Positions 6,773 to 14,671 of a DNA stretch of 49,343 nucleotides are shown here, in pieces; position 1 is the first letter of the stretch; every line of letters begins with the position of its first letter. A program made the position numbers and the translations under genes. Source of the DNA: Candidatus Poribacteria bacterium (lineage in GTDB: Bacteria > Poribacteria > WGA-4E > WGA-3G); NCBI GenBank assembly GCA_021295715.1, contig JAGWBV010000015.1, positions 3,816 through 53,158 of the forward strand. The letters run 5' to 3'. A model generated the notes under the pieces. That model did no database searches. It was not told the origin of the DNA and worked only from the letters and a program-made list of their open reading frames with translations.

Positions 6773-9226
6773 CTAAGGAATCGATGTTTCACTTCCTGCT
6801 TCAGCATCCTCCGAACCTTCAAGGGCAACAGGGAGTGGCTGGTCGGATTCCTCAACTTTTGTTTCATCAAGATCCTCCTGCCCAATTCGCAGTTGCCGCT
6901 CTGCATCCACAACATCTCTGTTAATCTTGCCGATACATCGGTTGAGTTTATCAACGAGAGCAGTATGACCACTCATAGCACGACGGATTTGGCGAAGCTG
7001 ATCAACGACGAGTCGAAAGGATCTGACAAAGTCGCCAGCATCTAAACGTGCATATCGTTCAAGTTTGTCAAAATCACAACCTTGACTCCAAGCGAGCATC
7101 GCAGTGCAGAGTCGAAGTTCTAAGAGCGGTGTGATTTCAGTCACCTTATGTTTAGCCTCTAAATTCTGTATGAGCGAAATTTCAGAACTGACTGCATAAA
7201 GATTCTCTAACAAACGTTCATCTTTGAGCGGTTTAAAGTATCCATCTTTACGGGGTTCGGTGACAATAGCGACCATGAGACAGTTAATTTCGTCCTCTGT
7301 CAACCTTTCAAAAAAGCCGCTAAACAGTACTTGGGTTAGCTGGACCTCATATCCATAGAGATGGCCAGCGGTGCTCCCGCGCGGCAGAAGCGTTTGTGCG
7401 TCAATGTATCCGAGTTCTTCAAGCACTTTCAAACGGGCGGCTATCTGTCGCTGGGGATCGTTTTCAACAAGTGTTGTCTTTTTCTTAAGTTTTTGAAGTC
7501 GTTCCTCTTCCTTGCGAATGGTTTTATATTTCCCGGTACATGTGGATAAGTGCTGACAGTCGGTACAAAGACTCTCCTCGCGCCTCGTTTGAAAACGTTT
7601 AATTTCTTTCTGAACGGTTCTCAATCGCCTCGCGCGTTCCTTTTTCCGCTTTTTTCCTCGCGTCTGGGATTTGATTTGTGCGAGTTCTACATGCAAACGC
7701 TGAAGATTTTTTTTATGATTCCGCTGCTGACGATAATGTTTCTCAATTTGCACACTCCCATCAATACCTTCGTGAATACACTCGGGTTTAGGGAGCGTCT
7801 GAAGTTTTTCCGTCTTATCTTTAATTTGCTTATTGAGCTTAGTGACCCGCACGCGGTTCTGATGGTTACTCAAACTCATCGTATAAACATCGTAAATGTC
7901 ATCACCATATTTCTGATAAAGGTTGAGAATGCTGGAATAGGAAAGATTGAATTGGCTCTCTATGGGTTCGATCTTATCAGAAACAATACGTCGAATTTCA
8001 TTGAAATCCGCATAAGCGGGTATAATTTGGGCATAGACGTAACCGATGGAGTCAATACCGCGCCTGCCAGCACGCCCCGACATCTGACGATATTCTCGTG
8101 CCTTGAGATGCCGAAATCCGAGTCCATCAAATTTTTCAAGGCTGTCAAAGACCACTGTACAGGCTGGCATATTAATACCAACAGCGAACGTTTCAGTGGT
8201 AAAAAGGAGTTGAATTAATCCGGAGGTAAACAACCTCTCGACGACCTCTTTCAGCGTTGGTAACATACCCGCGTGATGATAAGCGATGCCGCAACTGACT
8301 AACCTACGGAATTCCGTAATTTTCTTTTCTTCGACGATGTCAAATTGGAGACAGAGCTCATCAAATTGCTTTAAAATCTGTTCGGTCTGTTTTTTATTTA
8401 GCAACTGTAGCTGCGATCCGAACACCAATGCACCTGCGTTTTCTTCACACCCCCTCCGACTAAAACAGAAATAGAGGCAGGGAAGCTGCTTCTCTCGACG
8501 GAGATGTGGAATCAGGCTTGTCTCTACCAAGTCAGCAGGAAGTGCTGGAGGTTTTTTATCTTCAAATGGGTCGGCTTTTCGTTTACGCGAGTCGTGCTGC
8601 GCCCTTCTGCGAAGTGCGGAGATATGTTCTACACTACCGATGCCATAATCTTTAAAATAGAGGTGATGCTCCAAAGGAACGGGACGTTTTAATTCTTCAA
8701 TTATCTCGATGTCAATATCCCGAACACCTTGCATCCATTCGGTGAAGGGACGAATATTTGGGATTGTCGCGCTCAGACAAACGAATTTAATATGTTGAGG
8801 TGCGAAAATGAGGCTTTCTTCCCAGACGGTGCCGCGCTCAATATCATTAATATAATGAATTTCATCAAAGATGACGTAAGATACGTCTCTTAACCGTTCA
8901 ATATCATCAAAGATAGTATTTCGAAAAATCTCGGTCGTCATCAAGAGTACTTGTGCATACGGATTGAGTACGACATCGCCAGTGACAATTCCGATTTTTT
9001 CCCCATACTCGGCGTAAAAGTCCCGATATTTTTGATTACTAAGGGCTTTGATCGGTGCGGTGTAGATAACGCGTTGGTTTTCCTTAAGACACTTTTCAAC
9101 AGCGTATTCAGCGATGACGGTTTTGCCAGCCCCCGTCGGGGCAGTGACAATTACTGACGTATCCCGATTAATCGCTGCGATCGCTTTCTCCTGAAACCGA
9201 TCCAGTTCTAACCCTTTGTAAAGCAT
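6773..9226 (-). CDS. Ski2/Mtr4-like DExH-box RNA helicase
   Basis: An 817-residue superfamily 2 helicase. Motif I is APTGAGKTVIAEYA near residue 30, Ia is YTAPIKALSNQKYRDF, II is DEIH near 121, III is LSATIPN near 155, and VI is QMSGRAGRRGID near 385. The C-terminal third fits the DSHCT region of Ski2/Mtr4/HelY proteins (KVTEITPLLELRLCTAMLAWSQG). A Cys cluster CTDCQHLSTCTG near residue 555 could bind zinc. These enzymes unwind RNA in decay or processing; bacterial members are known in actinobacteria and cyanobacteria but are not universal. Strong ribosome site (GGGAGGG). It has no evident operon partner upstream; a GNAT gene follows. Confidence 0.9.
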   Translation of the reverse strand: MLYKGLELDRFQEKAIAAINRDTSVIVTAPTGAGKTVIAEYAVEKCLKENQRVIYTAPIKALSNQKYRDFYAEYGEKIGIVTGDVVLNPYAQVLLMTTEIFRNTIFDDIERLRDVSYVIFDEIHYINDIERGTVWEESLIFAPQHIKFVCLSATIPNIRPFTEWMQGVRDIDIEIIEELKRPVPLEHHLYFKDYGIGSVEHISALRRRAQHDSRKRKADPFEDKKPPALPADLVETSLIPHLRREKQLPCLYFCFSRRGCEENAGALVFGSQLQLLNKKQTEQILKQFDELCLQFDIVEEKKITEFRRLVSCGIAYHHAGMLPTLKEVVERLFTSGLIQLLFTTETFAVGINMPACTVVFDSLEKFDGLGFRHLKAREYRQMSGRAGRRGIDSIGYVYAQIIPAYADFNEIRRIVSDKIEPIESQFNLSYSSILNLYQKYGDDIYDVYTMSLSNHQNRVRVTKLNKQIKDKTEKLQTLPKPECIHEGIDGSVQIEKHYRQQRNHKKNLQRLHVELAQIKSQTRGKKRKKERARRLRTVQKEIKRFQTRREESLCTDCQHLSTCTGKYKTIRKEEERLQKLKKKTTLVENDPQRQIAARLKVLEELGYIDAQTLLPRGSTAGHLYGYEVQLTQVLFSGFFERLTEDEINCLMVAIVTEPRKDGYFKPLKDERLLENLYAVSSEISLIQNLEAKHKVTEITPLLELRLCTAMLAWSQGCDFDKLERYARLDAGDFVRSFRLVVDQLRQIRRAMSGHTALVDKLNRCIGKINRDVVDAERQLRIGQEDLDETKVEESDQPLPVALEGSEDAEAGSETSIP

Positions 9227-9539
9227 CCAACCCTCCCTTGCACTCCAAACCCCATCTGCGCATGTAAAGCAGTGTGAGGCGTAATGTTAAAATTAATTGT
9301 AATAGATGCGTTATTTTTTGTCAAGCGAAATTTTTCTCAAATTCGTAGAGTCCAACACTGCCACAGGCATCAGCGGTCAGTATAAGTCGGGTTGAAAACC
9401 CATCCCACAAAAGACACCACCAGTTGTCGGTAAGGCGAGGTTAGAAACCTCGCCAGCAGGGAATGATCAGCAAGCCTCGGGAATCGGAGTTTCCGCCTAC
9501 AGAAGAGTTGAATGCCTTTGGCACTTCCACCGTTTCTCC
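9227..9539. repeat. Repeat-rich gap before the exported Spy-like gene
   Basis: Contains a GGCGAGGTT/AACCTCGCC hairpin (9434-9442 / 9446-9454), a TCAGCGGTCAG fragment near 9370, and a copy of the GGGAATCGGAGTTTCC 'cctacaga' motif near 9479-9505. All three motif types recur elsewhere in the window. No coding sequence is seen. Confidence 0.6.
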
Positions 9540-9568
9540 TTGACATCCTCCACCTTTCATGGTATTAT
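9540..9568 (+). promoter_or_regulatory. Sigma-70-like promoter for the exported Spy-like gene
   Basis: TTGACA (9540-9545) and TATTAT (9563-9568) are separated by 17 bases, about 54 bases before the ATG at 9622. It lies directly after the repeat block. Confidence 0.65.
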
Positions 9569-9621
9569 GGTATGAAGGATATTCAAATCGGGTTCGATAG
9601 TGAAGTTAGAGGTGCAAACTT

Positions 9622-10125
9622 ATGCAAAACACTAAAGGGAGACGAAACCAAGTGTCACATATCTCTTATGGAAAACAGATCTTGGCGATTCTGATATGTG
9701 TTGCGCTTTTTGGCGTTATCGGATGGGCACAAAAGAACAATGCCGAAAATAAGAAAGGCACCACCTTAGAAGATCTCGGTGTAACAGAAGCACAGAAATC
9801 CCAACTTGAAGAATTGTGGAACCTGAAACGCCAAAAGGACATTCAGGCAATCAACGATTTGAAAACTTTAAATCGACTTGCCAAAGATTCGCTTGTAGAA
9901 GATACAGAGATTCAGAAGACCTTAGACGAATTCCGAGCGAAGCGGAAGGAAATGCAAGGACGGATTGAGGAAATTGAGGAAGAATTGGTTCAGATATTGC
10001 CGACCCGAGCGCAACTCCATTTAACACTGATGGGGGTGTTGGATAACGGTATCCCGCGCCGAACGAAGAAAACACAAACCAACAAGACGACAGACGCAGC
10101 ACCCAAATCACCGCCGGAACAGTAG
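9622..10125 (+). CDS. Exported small helical protein, CpxP/Spy-like
   Basis: A 167-residue protein. Residues 17-36 are a signal or anchor segment (KQILAILICVALFGVIGWAQ) with a likely cleavage after WAQ. The mature part is almost all charged helix: LEDLGVTEAQKSQLEELWNLKRQ resembles the LTxxQ motif of CpxP/Spy/heavy-metal-resistance periplasmic proteins, followed by KRKEMQGRIEEIEEELVQILPTRAQLHLTLMGV. The C-terminal 25 residues are Lys/Thr/Pro rich. By analogy it may bind misfolded proteins or metals in the periplasm, but no partner gene (cpxAR-like) is adjacent. The start is supported by GAGGTG and an upstream promoter. Confidence 0.75.
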   Translation: MQNTKGRRNQVSHISYGKQILAILICVALFGVIGWAQKNNAENKKGTTLEDLGVTEAQKSQLEELWNLKRQKDIQAINDLKTLNRLAKDSLVEDTEIQKTLDEFRAKRKEMQGRIEEIEEELVQILPTRAQLHLTLMGVLDNGIPRRTKKTQTNKTTDAAPKSPPEQ

Positions 10126-10139
10126 GTGCAATAAAAAAG

Positions 10140-10212
<73 letters not shown>

Positions 10213-10220
10213 CTGAGGGA

Positions 10221-11087
10221 ATGCAAGAAAAATTTACTTTTATCGGAAAAATGACAAAAAAACCGCAAACAGATCCATTTTTCTCCTTCGCGAACCTGAA
10301 TAGTACCGAGGTTGAACTCGCAACAGGTGCGCTGCTCATCGCGCAGAGCGAGTATCGCGAACTTAATATTGAGAATTACCTCCACCAGCTTGATGAGATG
10401 GCGGATACGGTTCGGGAACGGATCCAAGAGACGACGCTACCTGAGGCGCACATTACTGTCCTGAATCAATACCTCTTTCAGGAAAAAGGGTTCACAGGAA
10501 ATACCGACAACTACTACGCCCTCGGCAACAACTTCCTCAACTTTGTCCTTGATAAAAAGACGGGGATTCCGATTACGTTAGGTGTTGTCTACATCGAAGT
10601 CGGCAGACGCGCTGGGTTACCACTTGTTGGCGTAAATTTTCCGGGGCATTTCCTTGTAAGATACCAACGTGAGCATTTAGACATCCTGCTTGATGTATTT
10701 GAAAACGGATCTTTTATGTGTGAAGACGCACTCCAGACAAAACTCCAAGAAACGCATGGTGACTCGGTCCCACTGGAATCGAGTATGTTGGTTGAAGCGA
10801 CAGATAAAGAGATTCTTGCCCGCATTTTGCGGAACCTGACGCGCGCCTACACGCTTCTTGAAAACTACGATAAAGCACTTACAGCGGCTGAACGGATCAC
10901 GTGGCTGCTACCGAACGTCGCCGCGGATTATCGCCTCCTGGGTTACCTGCACTACAAAAATCATGCATACAGCGAAGGTATCGCTGCTTTCGAGACCTAT
11001 CTCCAACTCACAAACGCGCCACCCGATGCTACAGCAGTTGAGCGAAACATCCAACACCTCCAAAAATTGCTCTCGCGTCTGAATTAA
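10221..11087 (+). CDS. SirB1-type transglutaminase-like protein with TPR tail
   Basis: A 288-residue cytoplasmic protein. Residues 85-175 match the SirB1/UPF0162 transglutaminase-like core (NNFLNFVLDKKTGIPITLGVVYIEVGRRAGLPLVGVNFPGHFLVRY, then LDVFENG). Residues 195-285 form TPR-like helices (ARILRNLTRAYTLLENYDKALTAAERI; DYRLLGYLHYKNHAYSEGIAAFETYLQL). This order is typical of the family, whose biochemical role is not established. ATG choices exist at 10221 and 10251; no strong ribosome site separates them. It abuts the 5' end of the degenerate tRNA gene on the opposite strand, so its upstream region may have been altered by the same event. Confidence 0.85.
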   Translation: MQEKFTFIGKMTKKPQTDPFFSFANLNSTEVELATGALLIAQSEYRELNIENYLHQLDEMADTVRERIQETTLPEAHITVLNQYLFQEKGFTGNTDNYYALGNNFLNFVLDKKTGIPITLGVVYIEVGRRAGLPLVGVNFPGHFLVRYQREHLDILLDVFENGSFMCEDALQTKLQETHGDSVPLESSMLVEATDKEILARILRNLTRAYTLLENYDKALTAAERITWLLPNVAADYRLLGYLHYKNHAYSEGIAAFETYLQLTNAPPDATAVERNIQHLQKLLSRLN

Positions 11088-11094
11088 GAATAGC

Positions 11095-11158
11095 CGTCAG
11101 CGGTCAGCGGTCAGCAAGAATCGGGAATTGAGGTGTTTTCTCCTCCCATAGAAGAACT
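11095..11158. repeat. TCAGCGG-type tandem heptamers plus 'cctcccatagaag' repeat fragment
   Basis: GTCAGCGGTCAGCGGTCAGC is followed by a degraded copy of the GGGAAT...TCCTCCTACAGAA motif. Comparable heptamer arrays occur near 9370, 28611 and 28770. The copies are too short and close together to be a CRISPR array. Confidence 0.55.
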
Positions 11159-11186
11159 GAATAGCCCTAATTACCAACACAAAAAC

Positions 11187-11215
11187 ATGACATTTTTTAA
11201 CGGACGTGATATACT
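11187..11215 (+). promoter_or_regulatory. Sigma-70-like promoter for the LamG gene
   Basis: ATGACA (11187-11192) and TATACT (11210-11215) have a 17-base spacer. The leader to the ATG at 11370 would be about 150 bases and includes a GCGGATTTCCGC hairpin near 11252. Confidence 0.5.
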
Positions 11216-11369
11216 GAGTTGAAACGTCTGGTTAGCGGATGTGCACGTGCGGCGGATTTCCGCTTTCAAGTCCGTGACGGTCCGCATAATGGTTAATGGC
11301 AAACACTACATTTGAATCTCAGCGGTTTCTGGAGAATCTCAACCTAAATTAACTATGGAGGAGATGACC

Positions 11370-12152
11370 ATGAAGTACCTGGAACGCTATTGCACTTGGG
11401 TATGTGCTGTCCTGCTTCTGCTCAATTTATCAGGACCAGCACTGGGACAGGCAGAAAAGGCGGAAACCCTTGTCGGACACTGGACCTTTGAGAAAGGTGT
11501 CGAACTGGAAGATCTTACGGGTAACTTTGCCGACATTAAACTCAATGGTGCTACAATTGAGGACGGTCAATTAAATGTTGATCTTGGCAAGTGGGCAATC
11601 GCAAGTGGATATGATGGAGCGGACATCGGAGAAAAGACCTTGGTGTCGTGGGCTATCATGGATAACCTTGATGTACAGGCAGGCTCAATATTAACCATCG
11701 ACCGTCTCTCGGATCCGACATTCGACGCGATCGTCTTTGGAGAACGCCAACATCATCGCTGGATGGCAGGGAGCGGGTGGTTTCATCGCACCCAAGACCC
11801 GAAACCGGGGTTCGAGGAAAAGAAAACGGGAGAGCTGATTATGATGGCAATCTCGTATGAAGATGATGGTGGTACGGCGCGTGTGCAGATATACCGGAAC
11901 GGGGACAAAATTGGGGACTATACCTTTGGTCAATTCGTGACTTTTGATAACAACGATGCGGAGGCAATTTGGGGGAAGCGTCACGGCGGTTTAGCGGGAG
12001 GTCCCGGTGATCTTGATGCTCATATCGAGGATTCACGAATCTATGCCGCTGCCCTCAGTGAGGCAGAGATCAAAAAATTACTGCCAGACTCGCTTGATGT
12101 GGAAGCGCACGGTAAACTCGCGACGACATGGGCAAAGTTGAAAACCGAGTAG
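11370..12152 (+). CDS. Secreted LamG/concanavalin-like domain protein (copy 1)
   Basis: A 260-residue protein from the ATG at 11370, preceded by GGAGGAG. Residues 1-27 are a signal peptide (VCAVLLLLNLSGPALGQA). Residues 32-235 read as a LamG/concanavalin A-like jellyroll: LVGHWTFEKGVELEDLTGN at the start, WMAGSGWFHR in the middle, HIEDSRIYAAALSEAEIKKLL at the end. The last residues are GKLATTWAKLKTE, nearly the same as the end of the second LamG protein at 25591-26400 (LATTWGKLKTI). The domain probably binds carbohydrate at the cell surface. It is followed by a GGAGTCTCG-type inverted repeat. Confidence 0.85.
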   Translation: MKYLERYCTWVCAVLLLLNLSGPALGQAEKAETLVGHWTFEKGVELEDLTGNFADIKLNGATIEDGQLNVDLGKWAIASGYDGADIGEKTLVSWAIMDNLDVQAGSILTIDRLSDPTFDAIVFGERQHHRWMAGSGWFHRTQDPKPGFEEKKTGELIMMAISYEDDGGTARVQIYRNGDKIGDYTFGQFVTFDNNDAEAIWGKRHGGLAGGPGDLDAHIEDSRIYAAALSEAEIKKLLPDSLDVEAHGKLATTWAKLKTE

Positions 12153-12162
12153 CTATTGCGTG

Positions 12163-12206
12163 AGAGTCTCGGAGGGTTTTAAAATCCTTCGGGACTCCGC
12201 GAGAGA
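12163..12206. repeat. Imperfect inverted repeat between LamG gene and tsaB
   Basis: Arms GAGTCTCGGAGGGTTTT and AAAATCCTTCGGGACTCC surround a short centre, giving an extended hairpin with TTTTAAAA at its middle. It could act as a terminator-like or REP-like structure; no T run follows. Confidence 0.45.
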
Positions 12207-12252
12207 AAATCAACATTAATCTACAACGGTGAAGAGAAACCGAAACGCACGC

Positions 12253-12933
12253 ATGAAAATTTTAGGTATTGACACCTCTACCCCTATTGGGAGTATCGCC
12301 TTAATAGATGGCGATAATTTAGTCGCAGAACATACACTCAACATTGTCCAAGCACACTCCTCGAGACTCATGCCAGCGATTGATAGCGTCTTGAAATGGG
12401 GTAATATCACAGTAGATGCTCTGGATGGATGTGCCGTTGGCATCGGACCCGGATCGTTCACCGGTATTCGCATCGGTGTCGCGACGATCAAATCCATCTG
12501 TTATGCCCTCGACACACCGATTGTTGGTGTCTCGACCTTGGAGGCGATCGCCTATAACCTCCGATCGACAAACGGTGTCATCTGTCCACTTCTCGATGCC
12601 CGACGGAGCGAAATTTATGGCACTGCTTTCCATGGCGGCACCGAATGGCAACGTCTCAGCGAAGATCTCTGCTTACCCGTCGATGCATTCCTCGATCGAC
12701 TCACTACGAATGTCCCATCAAATGGTCTTCTCAATTTCGTTGGGGATGGACTCCTGACGTACGGAGATGCAGTCCGAGAAAGGCTCGGTGGGAACGCACA
12801 CTTTGCCAATCCTATTTTCAACGTTCCACGGGGGGCAACGATTGCACACCTTGGGGCACAACGGCTGCAGCACGGCGATACCGATAGTTACTGGACCTTA
12901 GTACCGAACTACGTTAGGGTCGGATTATATTAA
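12253..12933 (+). CDS. tsaB: tRNA threonylcarbamoyladenosine synthesis protein TsaB
   Basis: TsaB is a partner of TsaD and TsaE in forming t6A on ANN-reading tRNAs. The 226-residue protein begins MKILGIDTSTPIGSIALID, the ASKHA-type start. It has HSSRLMPAID near residue 38 and GIGPGSFTGIRIGVATIK near 68, both typical of TsaB, then LDARRSEIYGTAF near 114. I chose the ATG at 12253; an upstream GTG (12229) would add eight residues with no family match. tsaE lies about 20 kb away and tsaD is not in the window, so the pathway genes are dispersed. Its TAA lies within the end of an intergenic repeat. Confidence 0.92.
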   Translation: MKILGIDTSTPIGSIALIDGDNLVAEHTLNIVQAHSSRLMPAIDSVLKWGNITVDALDGCAVGIGPGSFTGIRIGVATIKSICYALDTPIVGVSTLEAIAYNLRSTNGVICPLLDARRSEIYGTAFHGGTEWQRLSEDLCLPVDAFLDRLTTNVPSNGLLNFVGDGLLTYGDAVRERLGGNAHFANPIFNVPRGATIAHLGAQRLQHGDTDSYWTLVPNYVRVGLY

Positions 12934-13030
12934 ATTTCTAATTTACCTTGCGGAGAAACGACGTGCGTTTTACCTATCAAGTCCGCCCCTCAAATCCGTC
13001 TGCGCCGTTGTTGCAGACTACGGTTTTAGC
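12931..13030. repeat. Gene-abutting intergenic repeat, copy c (after tsaB stop)
   Basis: Starts at the tsaB stop codon (TAAATTTCTAATTTACC then TTGCGGAGAAACG). It is the 'B' subtype, with ACGTGCG and CCTATCAAG, and ends with the CTGCGCCGTTGTTGCAG right end near 13015. Confidence 0.8.
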
Positions 13031-13066
13031 ACTTACGAAAAGTGGAACGGTGAAGCGCAGCATTAG

Positions 13067-14497
13067 ATGAACCGTATTTTTAAAAACACGTCATCCCTAT
13101 CCAGTGCCCACCTTATCGGCCGCCTCGGCTCACTCGTGATAACGATCTGGCTCATGCCACGTTATTTTAGTGAAAGTGAACTCGGCGGCTATTTTGTTGC
13201 GATTGCCCTCACGAACCTTATTGCGATTCTCACGGAATTAGGACTCCAAAACCCACTCATCCGAGAGATGACGTTGCACCCGCAACAGACCCGACACTAT
13301 CTCGGCAACGCGCTCATTGTCCGCGTCATTCTCTCAATTGTTGCTTATGGCATCATGATTATCAGCGGTATAATCCTCTATCCGCCGATAATCCTAAAGA
13401 TGATAGTTTTTTTAGGGTTGGCAGAGATTGTCAATTCGTTAGCACAATTGCACCGATGTGTCTTCCGCGCGCACGAGGAGATGAAATATGAGGCTTTAAC
13501 CGTAATAGCCGAGCGTGGCGCGTTTCTTGTCATCGGCGGTGGCGCGATTCTACGCGGCTATGGACTCGTGCCGATCTGTCAAGTGATGCTCGCAGCGAGT
13601 TGTATTAATCTGGTTTTGAGCGTTGGATTCGCCCGATTCCGCTTCACGCGACTGCGTTTCCAACCGAGTCGAGAGATCGTGAAAGTGCTGATGCAGCAGG
13701 CGTTGCCGTTTGCGGTTGGGAACCTCTTCAATCTGCTCTATTTTCGCGTTGATGCGATTCTGCTATCAAAATTAAGCGCGGAAGGGGTGGATGCCAACAC
13801 ATGGTATGGTCTGGCGTATACGATTGTTAACGCTTTCACGACTCTGCCGGGAGCGTTCATGATGGGTGCGATGTTCCCTGTGCTATCTCGTGCATGGGAA
13901 CGAGAGAAAGGGAGGTTCCCGGGGGCATACGCGCTTGGTATGCGGTGGATGGTCCTGAGTGGATTTCCGTTAGCGGTTGGACTTTCAATATTATCGCCCG
14001 AAATTACGATGGTGTTATTTCCGACCTACACACCGAGTGAAGTCGCCAAAATATCAATTGCACTCCAATGGCTCAGTTGGGCGGGTGGACTCATTTTCAT
14101 AACGACAGCAGTATTGGCGGTGCTTCGAGCGACAGATAAACGTCGTGCTTTCTCCGTCCTGATGGGCACAACGGCACTCCTGAACATCTGTTTGAATCTA
14201 TACCTAATCCCGCGTTTCAGCCACACGGGTGCCGCCATTGCGATGGTTATCAGTGAGGGATACCTACTTATTTTTGGAATCGGTTACATTTCAAGAAACA
14301 TTATCAAATTACGGGAAACCCCGTTTATATTCCGCACGTTTTTGAAAGCATGTCTCCTCTCTGCTCTGATGGGCGTTGGTTTAGTGCAGTTGAAGGGTTC
14401 CCTCTCTATCTGGACACTGATTCCGTTGGCAGTGTTGTTTTATGGGGGCGGGATGGCGATTCTGGGGGAATTTCGGGAAAGACTTCGGTTTGAGTAA
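13067..14497 (+). CDS. Polysaccharide/oligosaccharide flippase (Wzx/MATE-like)
   Basis: A 476-residue integral membrane protein with about 12-14 hydrophobic segments. It begins like O-antigen flippases (NTSSLSSAHLIGRLGSLVITIWLMPRYFSESELGGYFVAIALTNLI). The central GNLFNLLYFRVDAILLSKL segment is typical, as is the later GAAIAMVISEGYLLIFG. It would move lipid-linked sugar units across the inner membrane for surface polysaccharide. No polymerase or sugar-nucleotide genes adjoin it; a GT4 transferase lies at 33.4 kb. No strong ribosome site precedes the ATG, which lies about 40 bases after an intergenic repeat. Confidence 0.88.
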   Translation: MNRIFKNTSSLSSAHLIGRLGSLVITIWLMPRYFSESELGGYFVAIALTNLIAILTELGLQNPLIREMTLHPQQTRHYLGNALIVRVILSIVAYGIMIISGIILYPPIILKMIVFLGLAEIVNSLAQLHRCVFRAHEEMKYEALTVIAERGAFLVIGGGAILRGYGLVPICQVMLAASCINLVLSVGFARFRFTRLRFQPSREIVKVLMQQALPFAVGNLFNLLYFRVDAILLSKLSAEGVDANTWYGLAYTIVNAFTTLPGAFMMGAMFPVLSRAWEREKGRFPGAYALGMRWMVLSGFPLAVGLSILSPEITMVLFPTYTPSEVAKISIALQWLSWAGGLIFITTAVLAVLRATDKRRAFSVLMGTTALLNICLNLYLIPRFSHTGAAIAMVISEGYLLIFGIGYISRNIIKLRETPFIFRTFLKACLLSALMGVGLVQLKGSLSIWTLIPLAVLFYGGGMAILGEFRERLRFE

Positions 14498-14519
14498 ATT
14501 CGTACTTGTTTGAATCAGG

Positions 14520-14552
14520 ACTCACAGGATGAGGGGATTTACAGGATGAGAG
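14520..14552. repeat. Short direct repeats (ACAGGATGAG x2)
   Basis: ACTCACAGGATGAG and TTTACAGGATGAG occur in tandem in the gap after the flippase gene. The rest of the gap 14498-14671 is A/T rich and shows no gene. Confidence 0.4.
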
Positions 14553-14671
14553 ACGCTTATCGCTTGAAAATTGCCCTTCATAGAATCACAGAAATATTTT
14601 CAACTTCATAAAGTTTATACTATAAGAGGAACACAACCTAACAGGTTATGTTACAAAGAGGGTAACTTAGG

